Positions 15,746-24,659 of a stretch of DNA of 64,000 bases are shown here, piece by piece (the first letter of the stretch is position 1; the number at the start of each line of letters is the position of its first letter). Position numbers and translations under genes: made by a program. The notes under the pieces were generated by a model. It ran no database searches. It was not told where the DNA came from and saw only the letters and a program-made list of their open reading frames with translations. The DNA is from Prevotella sp. UBA4268 (GTDB taxonomy: Bacteria > Bacteroidota > Bacteroidia > Bacteroidales > Bacteroidaceae): the NCBI GenBank assembly GCA_002395135.1, contig DGWC01000083.1, positions 47,413 to 111,412 on the forward strand, written 5' to 3'.

Positions 15746-15753
15746 CAAAGGTA
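15746..15753 (-). promoter_or_regulatory. Promoter of the WG-repeat gene
   Basis: CAAAGGTA is TACCTTTG on the minus strand, a -7 box about 75 nt from the chosen ATG; it supports the shorter start. Confidence 0.6.
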
Positions 15754-15891
15754 CGCATTTTCTTCGAACTGGCAAAAAAAGAGCGGATAAGTTTTGCCTT
15801 TTATGTTGTTTTTGTTGAAAAAAGGTAAAAAACTTTGCATATCTCAACCTTATTATATAATTTAGTGCCGTAAATCTATTACAGATAATCT

Positions 15892-16986
15892 ATGACTGTT
15901 AAAAATAAAGACAATTATTGTGTTATTCTGGCTGGCGGACGCGGCAGAAGACTATGGCCGTGCAGCCGTGAAAAACGCCCCAAGCAATTCGTTGATTTCT
16001 TCTCAACGGGACGGACGCTGATGCAGGCCACCTTCGACCGTGTCTGTGGCATTATCCCCATTGAGAACATCTACATAAGCACCAACCATGAGTATGCCCA
16101 TTATGTGATAGAGCAGTTGCCCGAACTGCCCCGTGAGAATGTGCTCAGCGAACCCGTTCACCGCAACACCGCTCCCAGCGTGGCGTGGGCCACCTATCGC
16201 ATCTGCCACCGCAACGAGCATGCGCGCATGATGGTGATTCCCAGCGACCAGACCGTTGTCAGGGAAGACCGTTTCCAGGAAAGTGTCGTCAACGGCATGG
16301 AACTGGTGGCTCGCAACGACCAGATACTGGCGCTGGGCGTGGTGCCCACCCGGCCGGAACCGGGCTACGGCTACATCCAGATTGGCGACTCCGTGCATGG
16401 CGACAATATATATAAGGTGAAGTCGTTCACCGAGAAACCCGACCGCCAGTTTGCCCAGATGTTTGTAGACAGCGGCGAGTTTTTATGGAACACCGGCATC
16501 TACATGGCCAGTGTGGCGTATATGCGCCAGCATCTTCACAGCATTTTCCCCGCCGTGCTCCGCAAGATAGACGAGCCGGGCATGCACGTAACACTCGAGA
16601 ATGAACTGCTCTTTGTTGAGGAGAATTTCCCCTCTTATCCCAATTTGTCTATAGATTTCGGACTGCTTGACAACAACAAGGACGTCTGCGTGATGAGGTG
16701 CGACTTCGGATGGGCCGACCTGGGCATGTGGCATTCCATCTACGAGGGTATGCGCAAGAGCCAGGACGACAATGTGGTGATCGGCTCCAACGTGATTACC
16801 GAAGACTGCCGCGGCAACATCATCAAGGTGCCCCAAGACCATCTGGCGGTGATCAACGGGCTTGAAGGCTGTATCGTTGCCGAAGAGGGCAACGTGTTGC
16901 TCGTTTGCAAGAAAGGCGATTCCTCTGCCCTTATCCGCAAATACATCAGCGAGGTGCAACTGAAATATGGTGAGGACTTCATCTGA
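15892..16986 (+). CDS. manC: Mannose-1-phosphate guanylyltransferase
   Basis: A 364-aa nucleotidyltransferase making GDP-mannose from GTP and mannose-1-phosphate for glycan and fucose synthesis. LAGGRGRRLWPCSREKRPKQF-type signature near residue 12 is the pyrophosphorylase motif. VIPSDQTV and FTEKPDRQFAQMF are conserved sugar-phosphate-site segments, and FGWADLGMWHSIYE is the metal-binding region of this subgroup. The C-terminal isomerase domain of fused ManC/AlgA proteins is absent, as usual for the short type in Bacteroidetes. It is followed 83 bp later by the ECF sigma gene. Confidence 0.93.
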   Translation: MTVKNKDNYCVILAGGRGRRLWPCSREKRPKQFVDFFSTGRTLMQATFDRVCGIIPIENIYISTNHEYAHYVIEQLPELPRENVLSEPVHRNTAPSVAWATYRICHRNEHARMMVIPSDQTVVREDRFQESVVNGMELVARNDQILALGVVPTRPEPGYGYIQIGDSVHGDNIYKVKSFTEKPDRQFAQMFVDSGEFLWNTGIYMASVAYMRQHLHSIFPAVLRKIDEPGMHVTLENELLFVEENFPSYPNLSIDFGLLDNNKDVCVMRCDFGWADLGMWHSIYEGMRKSQDDNVVIGSNVITEDCRGNIIKVPQDHLAVINGLEGCIVAEEGNVLLVCKKGDSSALIRKYISEVQLKYGEDFI

Positions 16987-17069
16987 CCTTGCCGAATGGC
17001 AGTAGGCATCGAGTCGGGGGAAGGCAAAGGAATGGCGTTCCGCAAAGACATAGTCATAATTAAACGAAC

Positions 17070-17591
17070 ATGAGCGAGGTAGAGAAAGAAACACAGTTCA
17101 GGGAGTTGTTCACTCAGAACTATTCTCGGTTGTATCATGCTGCACTCTATCTTACCAATGATAGTGAGGCGGCAAAAGATGTCGTCAACGACACCTTCGC
17201 GTCATTGTGGGAAGAATGGCAAACCGGAAACGCAGAGAAGGTCTACACGTATACTTATCTTTTTCGCATGGTTCGTGGCCGGTGCGTGGATCTGCTGCGC
17301 CATCAAGAGGTGAGGAGCAAGCATGCCAGGCTCTATAAACTATTGTATCAGGACGGGCTCCTTGAAGAGGACGAAGAAAAAGAATCAAGGCTCGACATCA
17401 TATATAAGGTGATGGAGGAGATGCCTCCTCGCACTCGTTTTGTGCTGGAACAGTGTTATTTTGAGCGCAAGAAATATTCCGAGGTGGCCGAAATCCTCGG
17501 ACTTTCGCGCGACGGCATCAGGGCGCAGGTGATGAAAGGTCTCTCAATGTTAAGAAATGTGTTTTCTGTTAATTATAAAAAAGGTCAATGA
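17070..17591 (+). CDS. ECF-type RNA polymerase sigma factor
   Basis: A 173-aa sigma-70 of the extracytoplasmic function group: region 2 (LFTQNYSRLYHAALYLTNDS, then FASLWEEW) and region 4 HTH (RTRFVLEQCYFERKKYSEVA, then EILGLSRDGIRAQ). It belongs with the FecR-like anti-sigma gene 44 bp downstream and the STN-bearing SusC. When the outer-membrane SusC binds its ligand, the STN domain signals through the FecR protein to free this sigma factor, which then switches on the uptake operon. That circuit is known for the family and inferred here. Confidence 0.93.
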   Translation: MSEVEKETQFRELFTQNYSRLYHAALYLTNDSEAAKDVVNDTFASLWEEWQTGNAEKVYTYTYLFRMVRGRCVDLLRHQEVRSKHARLYKLLYQDGLLEEDEEKESRLDIIYKVMEEMPPRTRFVLEQCYFERKKYSEVAEILGLSRDGIRAQVMKGLSMLRNVFSVNYKKGQ

Positions 17592-17635
17592 CCATATTCG
17601 ACTGAAAACGTTTAATAGATAAAGACGAAGGAAAT

Positions 17636-18832
17636 ATGGGCGAAGAGAACAATGATAAAGTGAAGAACAGGCTCTTGATGGACGCCTTTGAAGGCATGGA
17701 AAGGCTGGAGGCTTTGACTGACGAGGAGTTTCAGCAACTGCTCGCCGATGATGAGTTGCGCCATGACATGAGTCTGCTCGAAGCCGTTAACCAGACTCTC
17801 CTTCGCCGTCGTTTCCCGTCGCCCGATGCAGAACAAATGTGGCAGCAGTTCAGGCAGCAGCACATTCTCCCTGTGAAAGAGCGCAGAAAGTCGAAGGTGC
17901 GTGTCATTGCAGCCTCTTTGTTGTCGGCCGCAGCCGTGCTTGCTTTGGTTTTCATGCTGCAGCCGAATGCCAGGGAAGGCAGTGACTCGGCTGTGACAGA
18001 CGAGCCGTTAATGGCTTTCACGCGCGACACAACGCCGCAAGTGGTCAGGTTGAGCGATGACCAAGGCCATGAGCAGGTGGCAGGCCAGGCAGCAGAAAAA
18101 CAGAATGTAAGGATGGGCGAGATGGTTGCCGACTTCTCCGTTCTCGATGATATGGCATCTCCCAATGAAACGGCCAGATGGAAAACCATCAGCACGCCGC
18201 GCGGCAAAGTCTATAAGGTAATTCTTCCCGATAAGACGCAGGTGTTGATGAATGCCGACAGCAAACTGACGTTCCCAGAGCATTTCGATGCGAAAGAACG
18301 TGTGGTTAAGTTGGAAGGCGAGGCATTTTTCACGGTGACGAAGAATGCCCATCAGCCATTTATCGTTGAAAGCGAAAAAGTGAGGACGCATGTTCTCGGC
18401 ACAGAGTTCAACCTCAGGGCCTATCCGAGTTCCAGTCCTCATGTGACGCTTGTCAGCGGACAGGTGGTTGTTGACAACCTGATGAACCATGAGCGTGTCA
18501 CGATGAAGCCAGGTCAGGACGTTACGCTCAATAAACAGCAGAGATTCGACGTGTCGGCTGTTGACACAGAGTATTACATCCAGTGGAAAGAAGGCTATTT
18601 CTATTTTGACAATCTTCCGTTGGTGGAAGTGCTTAAGGAACTGGGACGGTGGTATAACGTGGATATCCGCATTACCGATAATTCACTGATGAGTTATCGG
18701 CTCCATTTCATCGCCGACCGCAGTGCCAGCATTGATCAAGTGGTGGAGAACCTGAACGGCTTCAGTTACCTTCAGGTATACAAAAACGGCGATGGCATTG
18801 TGGTTTCCCCCAAAAGTGTTCAGCGCAAATGA
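17636..18832 (+). CDS. FecR-type anti-sigma factor
   Basis: A 398-aa inner-membrane regulator. The N-terminal cytoplasmic part binds the sigma factor; a transmembrane helix follows at about residues 90-108 (VIAASLLSAAAVLALVFML). The FecR domain spans about 180-275 (ISTPRGKVYKVILPDKTQVL, GEAFFTVTKN, FIVESEKVRTHVLGTEFNL), and a DUF4974-type C-terminal domain follows (about 315-385, YYIQWKEGYFYFDNLPLVEV). Length is normal. Its last codons and stop are tandemly duplicated just after the gene. Confidence 0.93.
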   Translation: MGEENNDKVKNRLLMDAFEGMERLEALTDEEFQQLLADDELRHDMSLLEAVNQTLLRRRFPSPDAEQMWQQFRQQHILPVKERRKSKVRVIAASLLSAAAVLALVFMLQPNAREGSDSAVTDEPLMAFTRDTTPQVVRLSDDQGHEQVAGQAAEKQNVRMGEMVADFSVLDDMASPNETARWKTISTPRGKVYKVILPDKTQVLMNADSKLTFPEHFDAKERVVKLEGEAFFTVTKNAHQPFIVESEKVRTHVLGTEFNLRAYPSSSPHVTLVSGQVVVDNLMNHERVTMKPGQDVTLNKQQRFDVSAVDTEYYIQWKEGYFYFDNLPLVEVLKELGRWYNVDIRITDNSLMSYRLHFIADRSASIDQVVENLNGFSYLQVYKNGDGIVVSPKSVQRK

Positions 18833-18869
18833 TCATTTCAAAAAAAGTGCTCAGCGCAAATGACCATTT
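18812..18869 (+). repeat. Tandem duplication of the fecR 3' end
   Basis: A 27-nt segment (18812-18838) that includes the last codons and stop is repeated at 18843-18869 with 25 of 27 matches. Reading ends at the first copy, so the second is non-coding; it lies 55-80 bp upstream of the SusC start. Confidence 0.7.
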
Positions 18870-18923
18870 TTGATTTGTAAACGTTTATCTTCATAAACAA
18901 TCATATCTTAAAATGTATTGCTT

Positions 18924-21900
18924 ATGAAGAAGTATCTTAAAAAGGGGCGTACAACAAACGGCATTGCCGCCATGCTGATGGCAGCGATATTCGTTTTGTT
19001 GTCTGGATGGCCTGCTGCCGTCAGTGCCCAATCATTAACAAAGCGTATCTCTGTCCAGTGCGAAGATGAGCCTTTGCCATCGGTGCTCAAGAAGATAGAG
19101 AAGTCTTCAGGGTTTAAAATCCTTTTTACCTACGACGAGGTGCAGCGTTACAAGGTTACCGCAAACATCAAGAACCAAACCGTTAGGAGTGCTTTGGAGA
19201 CTGTTTTGCAGAAGACTCCCTGCAAGTACACCGTGAACGAGAAGTTCATCAACATCACGGTGAACGATGTTCCTGTACCCGTCAACGGCGGGGGAAAGGC
19301 TCGTTCATTGCGCGGACATGTCTTTGACAATAACGGACAGCCGTTGCCTGGGGCCACCGTTACGCTTCGAGGCACATCGGTGGTTTCTGTTACTGACGGC
19401 AACGGCGCTTTCACAATGGATATACCTCATGAAGGAACGCTGCTGGTAAGTTTCATCGGAATGGAAACCAAAAGCGTGAAGACACAAGGAAAGCGTGACG
19501 TGAACGTTGCCTTGACAGACGATGCCAACACCATCGGTGAAGTGGTAGTAACGGGTTTGATGAACCGTGATGCCAAGAATTTCACCGGTAATGCTTCGGT
19601 GTATAACGGTGATGAACTGAAAGTGATGGGACATCAGAACATCATCAAGAGTCTGGCCCTGATAGACCCCTCCATCTCATTGACCGAGAATACCGAAATG
19701 GGAAGCGACCCGAACACCATGCCGAAGATCAGATTCCGCGGCGAAAGTTCTTTCCAGGGCTTCGAGGCGATTGACAAGTCGGGCTTAGTGAGCGATCCTA
19801 ACCAGCCGCTTTTCATTCTCGACGGTTATGAAACCACCATGGAGCGCATCGTCGACTTAGACATGAACCGCGTGGAGAGCGTTACCGTGCTGAAAGATGC
19901 CGCCGCCGCTGCCATCTATGGAGCCAGGGCCGCCAACGGTGTTATCGTGGTAAAGACGAAGAAACCGAAAGAAGGCGAACTGCGCGTGAGTTATACTTTG
20001 GACGTGAATGCCGAGTTCCCCGACCTTTCAAGTTATGATCTGCTCAATGCAGAGGAAAACATGCAACTCATTGAGCGTCTGAAACTCTATCGAAATACCG
20101 ACGGAACCCTGCGTCCCGAATATAACGAAATAGCCAAGTGGGTGGCCCAGGGCGTTGATACCGACTGGATGAGCCAGCCGTTGCGCAATTCCTGGGGAAC
20201 GCGCCATTCCTTGAATCTGCAGGGTGGCGACAGCCGTATGCGCTACGGACTCGACCTGAACTATGGCAACACTCCTGGTGTGATGAAGAAATCAAAGCGC
20301 GAAAACTATGGTATTGGTGTGGATTTGAGTTACAACGCCAACGACCGTCTGCTCTTCAACAACTATTTGAGCATTTACCGCACCAAGTCAGCCGACTCGC
20401 CTTACGGCAGTTTCGCCAACTATACCACCATCAACCAGTTCTATCCCATTTACGACAAAGAGGGACAGATGTATAAATACTACACCTATACGAATGAGTA
20501 TGGTGAGCAAAACCGCTGGTGGGGCAGCGTAAGCAATATTCCCGTCAATCCTCTGTATGAAGCCATGGTGGGCAACAGCAGTGAGGCAAAGACCACATCG
20601 CTGAACGAAAACTTCTCATTCGACTGGCGCATCCTGGAATCCCTCCGCTTGAACGGACGTGTTTCCTATACACACTCCGAAACCAACGGAGATGTATTCG
20701 TTTCGCCTAATTCTTCTACCTATGCAGAATATGGCGCAGGCATGAGCGACCTTACCACCGAACAGCAGATGCTCCGTGGCCGATATACCCACACGCAGAC
20801 AGAGCAAAACGGCATTGAAGGAAACATGTTCCTTACCTATGCTCAGAAATTCGACCAGCATTTCATCACGGCTTCTGCCGGTTCCTCATTGAGCGACACC
20901 AAGAGCGTGGTCTATGGGTTCACGGCTCAGGGCTTTGGCGACAACGACATAGCACAGCCAGCCTATGCCGCTGGTTACGAGAAAGGCGGCGTTCCTCAGA
21001 ATGCGGAAGGCCATGCCCGACTGGCTTCTTTCTTCGCCTCTGCCAATTATTCATTCGACGACCGATACCTCTTAGACCTTTCTTATCGTCTTGACGGCAG
21101 TTCCTCTTTTGGAAACGACAAGAAGACGGCACCATTCTTCAGTACAGGTATCGGATGGAATGCCCACAATGAGCGTTTCATCAAAAATCTGAAGGCCGTT
21201 GACATCCTCCGTTTCAGAGCCACTTATGGTGAAGTGGGTTCCGTCAACTTCAGCCCCTATCAGGCAAAAGACATCTATTCGTATACCACAAACAGCCGCT
21301 ATGACGGCAATATAGGTGCCGTGTTGCAGGGCCTGGGCAATAGCAATCTGAAGTGGCAGACAACAAAGTCTACCGAGTTAGGCATCCAGTTGGGCCTGTT
21401 CCAACTGTTCGACCTCCAGGCCAGTTACTACAACCGTCTTACCAAAGACATGGTGCTTCCCGTCACCACACCGCCGTCGGTGGGCTTCGGCAGTTATACC
21501 GAGAACCTGGGCGAGATGCGCAACCGTGGCTGGGAACTCTCTTTGCGAGCCTTCATCATCAAGAAACCCCAGTTGAATGTATCCCTCTTTGCCAATGCCA
21601 GCCATAACACAAACAAGATTATGAAGATTTCAACGGCACTGGAATCGTTCAACAAATCAACCAACTCTCGCGAAAGCGGAATGAGCGATTACGAGTGGGG
21701 ACAGCAAACACACAAACTCCTTACCCGCTATGAAGAAGGACAGTCTACAACAGCCATCTATGCCGTGCGCTCACTGGGCATCGACCCGATGACGGGCAAC
21801 GAGGTGTTTCTCACCAAGGACGGCCACCCCACACTTACGTGGAATGCCGAAGACAAAGTGGTCGTGGGTGATTCAGAACCCGACGTGCGCGGCAATTTCG

Positions 21901-22340
21901 GTGCCAATATCGGGTGGAAAGGTCTTTTCTTCAATCTCACATTCCAATACCAGTTCGGCGGACAGGCTTACAACCAGACGCTTGTAGACAAAGTGGAGAA
22001 TTCCAACAAATACAAGAATGTGGACAAGCGGGTGCTCACCGAAACATGGCAGAAGCCTGGCGACGAAACCAGTTACAAGGCCAATCTCACCACGCGCCTC
22101 GTGCAGTATTACACTTATGCCAGTTCACGCTTTGTGCAAGACTACAACCTGCTGCAGATGGCTGCCATGTCGATACAATACGAACTTCCCAAGAAATGGA
22201 TCGCTCCTCTCAGTCTGGAGAGTGTAAGGTTGTCGTTCAACACCAGCGACCTGGGCTACTGGTCAACGGTGAAGCGTGAACGCGGAACCTCTTATCCTTA
22301 CTCTCGGACCTTCACTTTCGGTCTTCGTGTAAACTTTTAA
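18924..22340 (+). CDS. SusC/RagA TonB-dependent outer-membrane transporter with STN domain
   Basis: A 1138-aa protein: signal peptide (about residues 1-38), an STN signalling domain (about 40-110, ISVQCEDEPLPSVLKKIEKS), a carboxypeptidase-like beta domain (about 125-205), the plug with PLFILDGYE and AAAIYGARAANGVIVVKTKK, and a 22-strand barrel ending TFGLRVNF. It imports a nutrient bound by the SusD lipoprotein and reports it through the STN domain to the FecR/ECF pair. ATG 18924 follows two codons of a TTG-started extension. It leads a five-gene operon with very short gaps. Confidence 0.95.
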   Translation: MKKYLKKGRTTNGIAAMLMAAIFVLLSGWPAAVSAQSLTKRISVQCEDEPLPSVLKKIEKSSGFKILFTYDEVQRYKVTANIKNQTVRSALETVLQKTPCKYTVNEKFINITVNDVPVPVNGGGKARSLRGHVFDNNGQPLPGATVTLRGTSVVSVTDGNGAFTMDIPHEGTLLVSFIGMETKSVKTQGKRDVNVALTDDANTIGEVVVTGLMNRDAKNFTGNASVYNGDELKVMGHQNIIKSLALIDPSISLTENTEMGSDPNTMPKIRFRGESSFQGFEAIDKSGLVSDPNQPLFILDGYETTMERIVDLDMNRVESVTVLKDAAAAAIYGARAANGVIVVKTKKPKEGELRVSYTLDVNAEFPDLSSYDLLNAEENMQLIERLKLYRNTDGTLRPEYNEIAKWVAQGVDTDWMSQPLRNSWGTRHSLNLQGGDSRMRYGLDLNYGNTPGVMKKSKRENYGIGVDLSYNANDRLLFNNYLSIYRTKSADSPYGSFANYTTINQFYPIYDKEGQMYKYYTYTNEYGEQNRWWGSVSNIPVNPLYEAMVGNSSEAKTTSLNENFSFDWRILESLRLNGRVSYTHSETNGDVFVSPNSSTYAEYGAGMSDLTTEQQMLRGRYTHTQTEQNGIEGNMFLTYAQKFDQHFITASAGSSLSDTKSVVYGFTAQGFGDNDIAQPAYAAGYEKGGVPQNAEGHARLASFFASANYSFDDRYLLDLSYRLDGSSSFGNDKKTAPFFSTGIGWNAHNERFIKNLKAVDILRFRATYGEVGSVNFSPYQAKDIYSYTTNSRYDGNIGAVLQGLGNSNLKWQTTKSTELGIQLGLFQLFDLQASYYNRLTKDMVLPVTTPPSVGFGSYTENLGEMRNRGWELSLRAFIIKKPQLNVSLFANASHNTNKIMKISTALESFNKSTNSRESGMSDYEWGQQTHKLLTRYEEGQSTTAIYAVRSLGIDPMTGNEVFLTKDGHPTLTWNAEDKVVVGDSEPDVRGNFGANIGWKGLFFNLTFQYQFGGQAYNQTLVDKVENSNKYKNVDKRVLTETWQKPGDETSYKANLTTRLVQYYTYASSRFVQDYNLLQMAAMSIQYELPKKWIAPLSLESVRLSFNTSDLGYWSTVKRERGTSYPYSRTFTFGLRVNF

Positions 22341-22346
22341 TTGATA

Positions 22347-23837
22347 ATGATTATGAAGAAATTCAATATATATATCATCTTTCTGTCGGCAATCCTGATA
22401 CTTGCTTCCTGCAGCGACTGGCTCGACGTGCAGCCCAGTACCGAAAAAGACCGTGCCGACCTGGTGGAATCTGCCGACGGCTACAAGAAAATGCTTTACG
22501 GCACCTACATCAACCTGACCAGCCCCACGCTCTATGGCGGAAACCTTACCTACGGCCTGCTCGCCTCGCTGGGCAGAGACTATGTGAAAGACCTCTCCTA
22601 TGTGAGTTGGGTGCATTATAATTATGGTGACGATTTCCGTAGCAGTTATTTCGACCCCATTTGGAGCACGATGTACAACAACATTGCCAACGTGAACAGC
22701 ATCCTGGCCGACATAGACGAACACAAGGCTTCGTTCCGTCAAGGAGAATACGAACTGGTGGCCGGTGAGGCCTATGCCGAGCGTGCGTTCATGCACTTCG
22801 ACCTGCTGCGCATGTTTGCCCCCAACTACGTGGGCAACGAGGATGCCATTGCCATACCCTATATCACCAGTTATGAGGCCGCCCGCCATGTCCACCAGAC
22901 GGCACGCGAGGTGATGAAGCGGGTGATGGAAGACCTTGACCAGGCCGAGAATCTTCTCAAGGCGGGCAACGATCCGCTGATCAATAGCCTGCAGGAAATC
23001 ACATACAAAGGCGGCGACACGTTTACCGCCAACCGTCAGTATCATTTCAACTACTGGGCCGTTGAGGCTTTGAAGGCACGTGTATACCTGTACATGGGCG
23101 ACAAGGCCAATGCCCTGAAATATGCGCAGGCCGTGATCAGCAACGCCCCCTTCACGTGGACTCCCGAGAGCGTTATCTCGAGCGGTGACAAAGTGTTCCA
23201 GAGCGAAATGATCTTCGGACTCGACGTTCCCGAACTCCCCAATTACTATGAAGCCAACTTTACCAGCGAGAACTTTGTGCTGGCCGAGATGGGATGGAGT
23301 TCATACAATGTTTACAGTCTCAACATCTTTGAAGATGCCAACGACTATCGCTATCTCTATTTGCTCACCAACGACAAGAACGGCAATCTGCAAGCCCTGC
23401 CCAGTAAGTTAAAGCAGGATGTGGGCTCGAGCAAGACCATGAAGAAGCAAACCATCCCGCTCATCCGTCTGGGTGAGATGTACCTGATTGCAGCAGAGTG
23501 CCAGGCCGAGAGCAATCCTGCCGAAGCCATCCAACTGCTGCGCACACTTAAGAAAAACCGCGGCTACTTCGCTTCTGATGCCGGTGTGGCCGAAGGTTCC
23601 GATGCCAATGCCATCAATGACTATGTGCGCAGGGAAATGCGCAAGGAGACCTATTCAGAAGGCCAGTTCTGGTTCTATCTCAAACGAACAGACTCTGCCT
23701 CAGTGCCTAATTTCAGCGCCTGGTCGCCCACAACCCCTGTTCAACTGAGCGTATACACATTCGCCATTCCTGAGATGGAGAAGGAATACGGAGCGATTCC
23801 CTCCACCGACAAGAAGGAAGACGGCAAGGCTAATTAA
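22347..23837 (+). CDS. SusD-like nutrient-binding lipoprotein
   Basis: A 496-aa outer-surface lipoprotein: lipobox LILASCSDWLDVQPSTEKDR with Cys near residue 20, a RagB/SusD alpha-helical body with TPR-like helices (PLYGG, AYAERAFMHFDLLRMFAPNY, KARVYLYMGDKANALKYAQ) and a C-terminal SusD signature (PLIRLGEMYLIAAECQAESN, RREMRKETYSEGQFWFYLKR). It forms a lid on the SusC barrel. It starts 6 bp after SusC. ATG 22353 is an equally likely start. Confidence 0.94.
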   Translation: MIMKKFNIYIIFLSAILILASCSDWLDVQPSTEKDRADLVESADGYKKMLYGTYINLTSPTLYGGNLTYGLLASLGRDYVKDLSYVSWVHYNYGDDFRSSYFDPIWSTMYNNIANVNSILADIDEHKASFRQGEYELVAGEAYAERAFMHFDLLRMFAPNYVGNEDAIAIPYITSYEAARHVHQTAREVMKRVMEDLDQAENLLKAGNDPLINSLQEITYKGGDTFTANRQYHFNYWAVEALKARVYLYMGDKANALKYAQAVISNAPFTWTPESVISSGDKVFQSEMIFGLDVPELPNYYEANFTSENFVLAEMGWSSYNVYSLNIFEDANDYRYLYLLTNDKNGNLQALPSKLKQDVGSSKTMKKQTIPLIRLGEMYLIAAECQAESNPAEAIQLLRTLKKNRGYFASDAGVAEGSDANAINDYVRREMRKETYSEGQFWFYLKRTDSASVPNFSAWSPTTPVQLSVYTFAIPEMEKEYGAIPSTDKKEDGKAN

Positions 23838-23863
23838 ATGTTTTAACATCAAAAAGAGTGATT

Positions 23864-24640
23864 ATGAAGAATTATAAAAGGGCTTTCGTACAGACAGCCA
23901 ACTGCGTATTCATCATGCTTAGCGCGTGGGCGTTGGTTAGTTGTTCCACTGACGAGATTGACAAGTTCGACAATCATAACTATCTGTCGTTCCAGAAAAG
24001 CAGCATGTCGTATACCTTCGCATTCTCTGCCGACGACGTGAAAAGCGTGGAATTCGACATCCCGGTGGCTTATGCCGGACGATACAGCGACGCTGACATG
24101 CTGTTCAGCATCGTTCCTGTTTCAGAAAAGAGCACGGCCAAAGAGGGCACCGACTATCAGTTGATGGATGCCAGCCAGCAGGTAATCAAGGCCGGAACCA
24201 ACAGCGGCAACGGCAAAATCAGGCTCCTGCGCACCCCGGCGCTGAAAGAAGAGTCATTGAAACTGGTGCTCGCCATCGCCCCCAACGACCATTTCCTGCC
24301 CGGCGTGGCCGACACCCTCACCGTCAGCATCAGCGACCAGATTGTACAACCCTCATGGTGGGACTGGAGTTACAGCCGCTGGCTGGGACAGTACACCAAG
24401 ACCAAGATGCTGCTCTGGCTGGAGTTCATGGGCGTTGACGACGGCAGCAATCCCTTCGACACCGAGCAATACTGCCACTATGTGCTCTACACCGGTTATA
24501 CCGAACCCTCGATTGTCTATCACGAGTGGGTGGCCATCCCCAAACTGATGGAGTTCCGCCAGTGGCTGCTCAATACGAAAAACAATCCGATGGACCCTGA
24601 CCTGGGCATGCCCGTGGTGGAAACATTAGGTACTTTCTAA
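23864..24640 (+). CDS. DUF4843-type surface lipoprotein
   Basis: A 258-aa lipoprotein with Cys in ALVSCSTDEIDKFD. The pattern of SYTFAFSADDVKSVEFDIPV, then EGTDYQL and GNGKIRLLRTP, and a C-terminal WWDWSYSRWLGQYTKTKMLL region matches DUF4843 proteins (to my recollection), which sit beside SusD in many Bacteroidetes uptake operons. They are thought to be accessory surface binding proteins. ATG 23864; a GTG two codons upstream is possible. Confidence 0.85.
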   Translation: MKNYKRAFVQTANCVFIMLSAWALVSCSTDEIDKFDNHNYLSFQKSSMSYTFAFSADDVKSVEFDIPVAYAGRYSDADMLFSIVPVSEKSTAKEGTDYQLMDASQQVIKAGTNSGNGKIRLLRTPALKEESLKLVLAIAPNDHFLPGVADTLTVSISDQIVQPSWWDWSYSRWLGQYTKTKMLLWLEFMGVDDGSNPFDTEQYCHYVLYTGYTEPSIVYHEWVAIPKLMEFRQWLLNTKNNPMDPDLGMPVVETLGTF

Positions 24641-24659
24641 CCATCAAAACAGAAATCAT

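Noticed and set aside
22263-23045. 260-aa ORF on the minus strand
   Set aside because: Antisense of the susC end and susD start.
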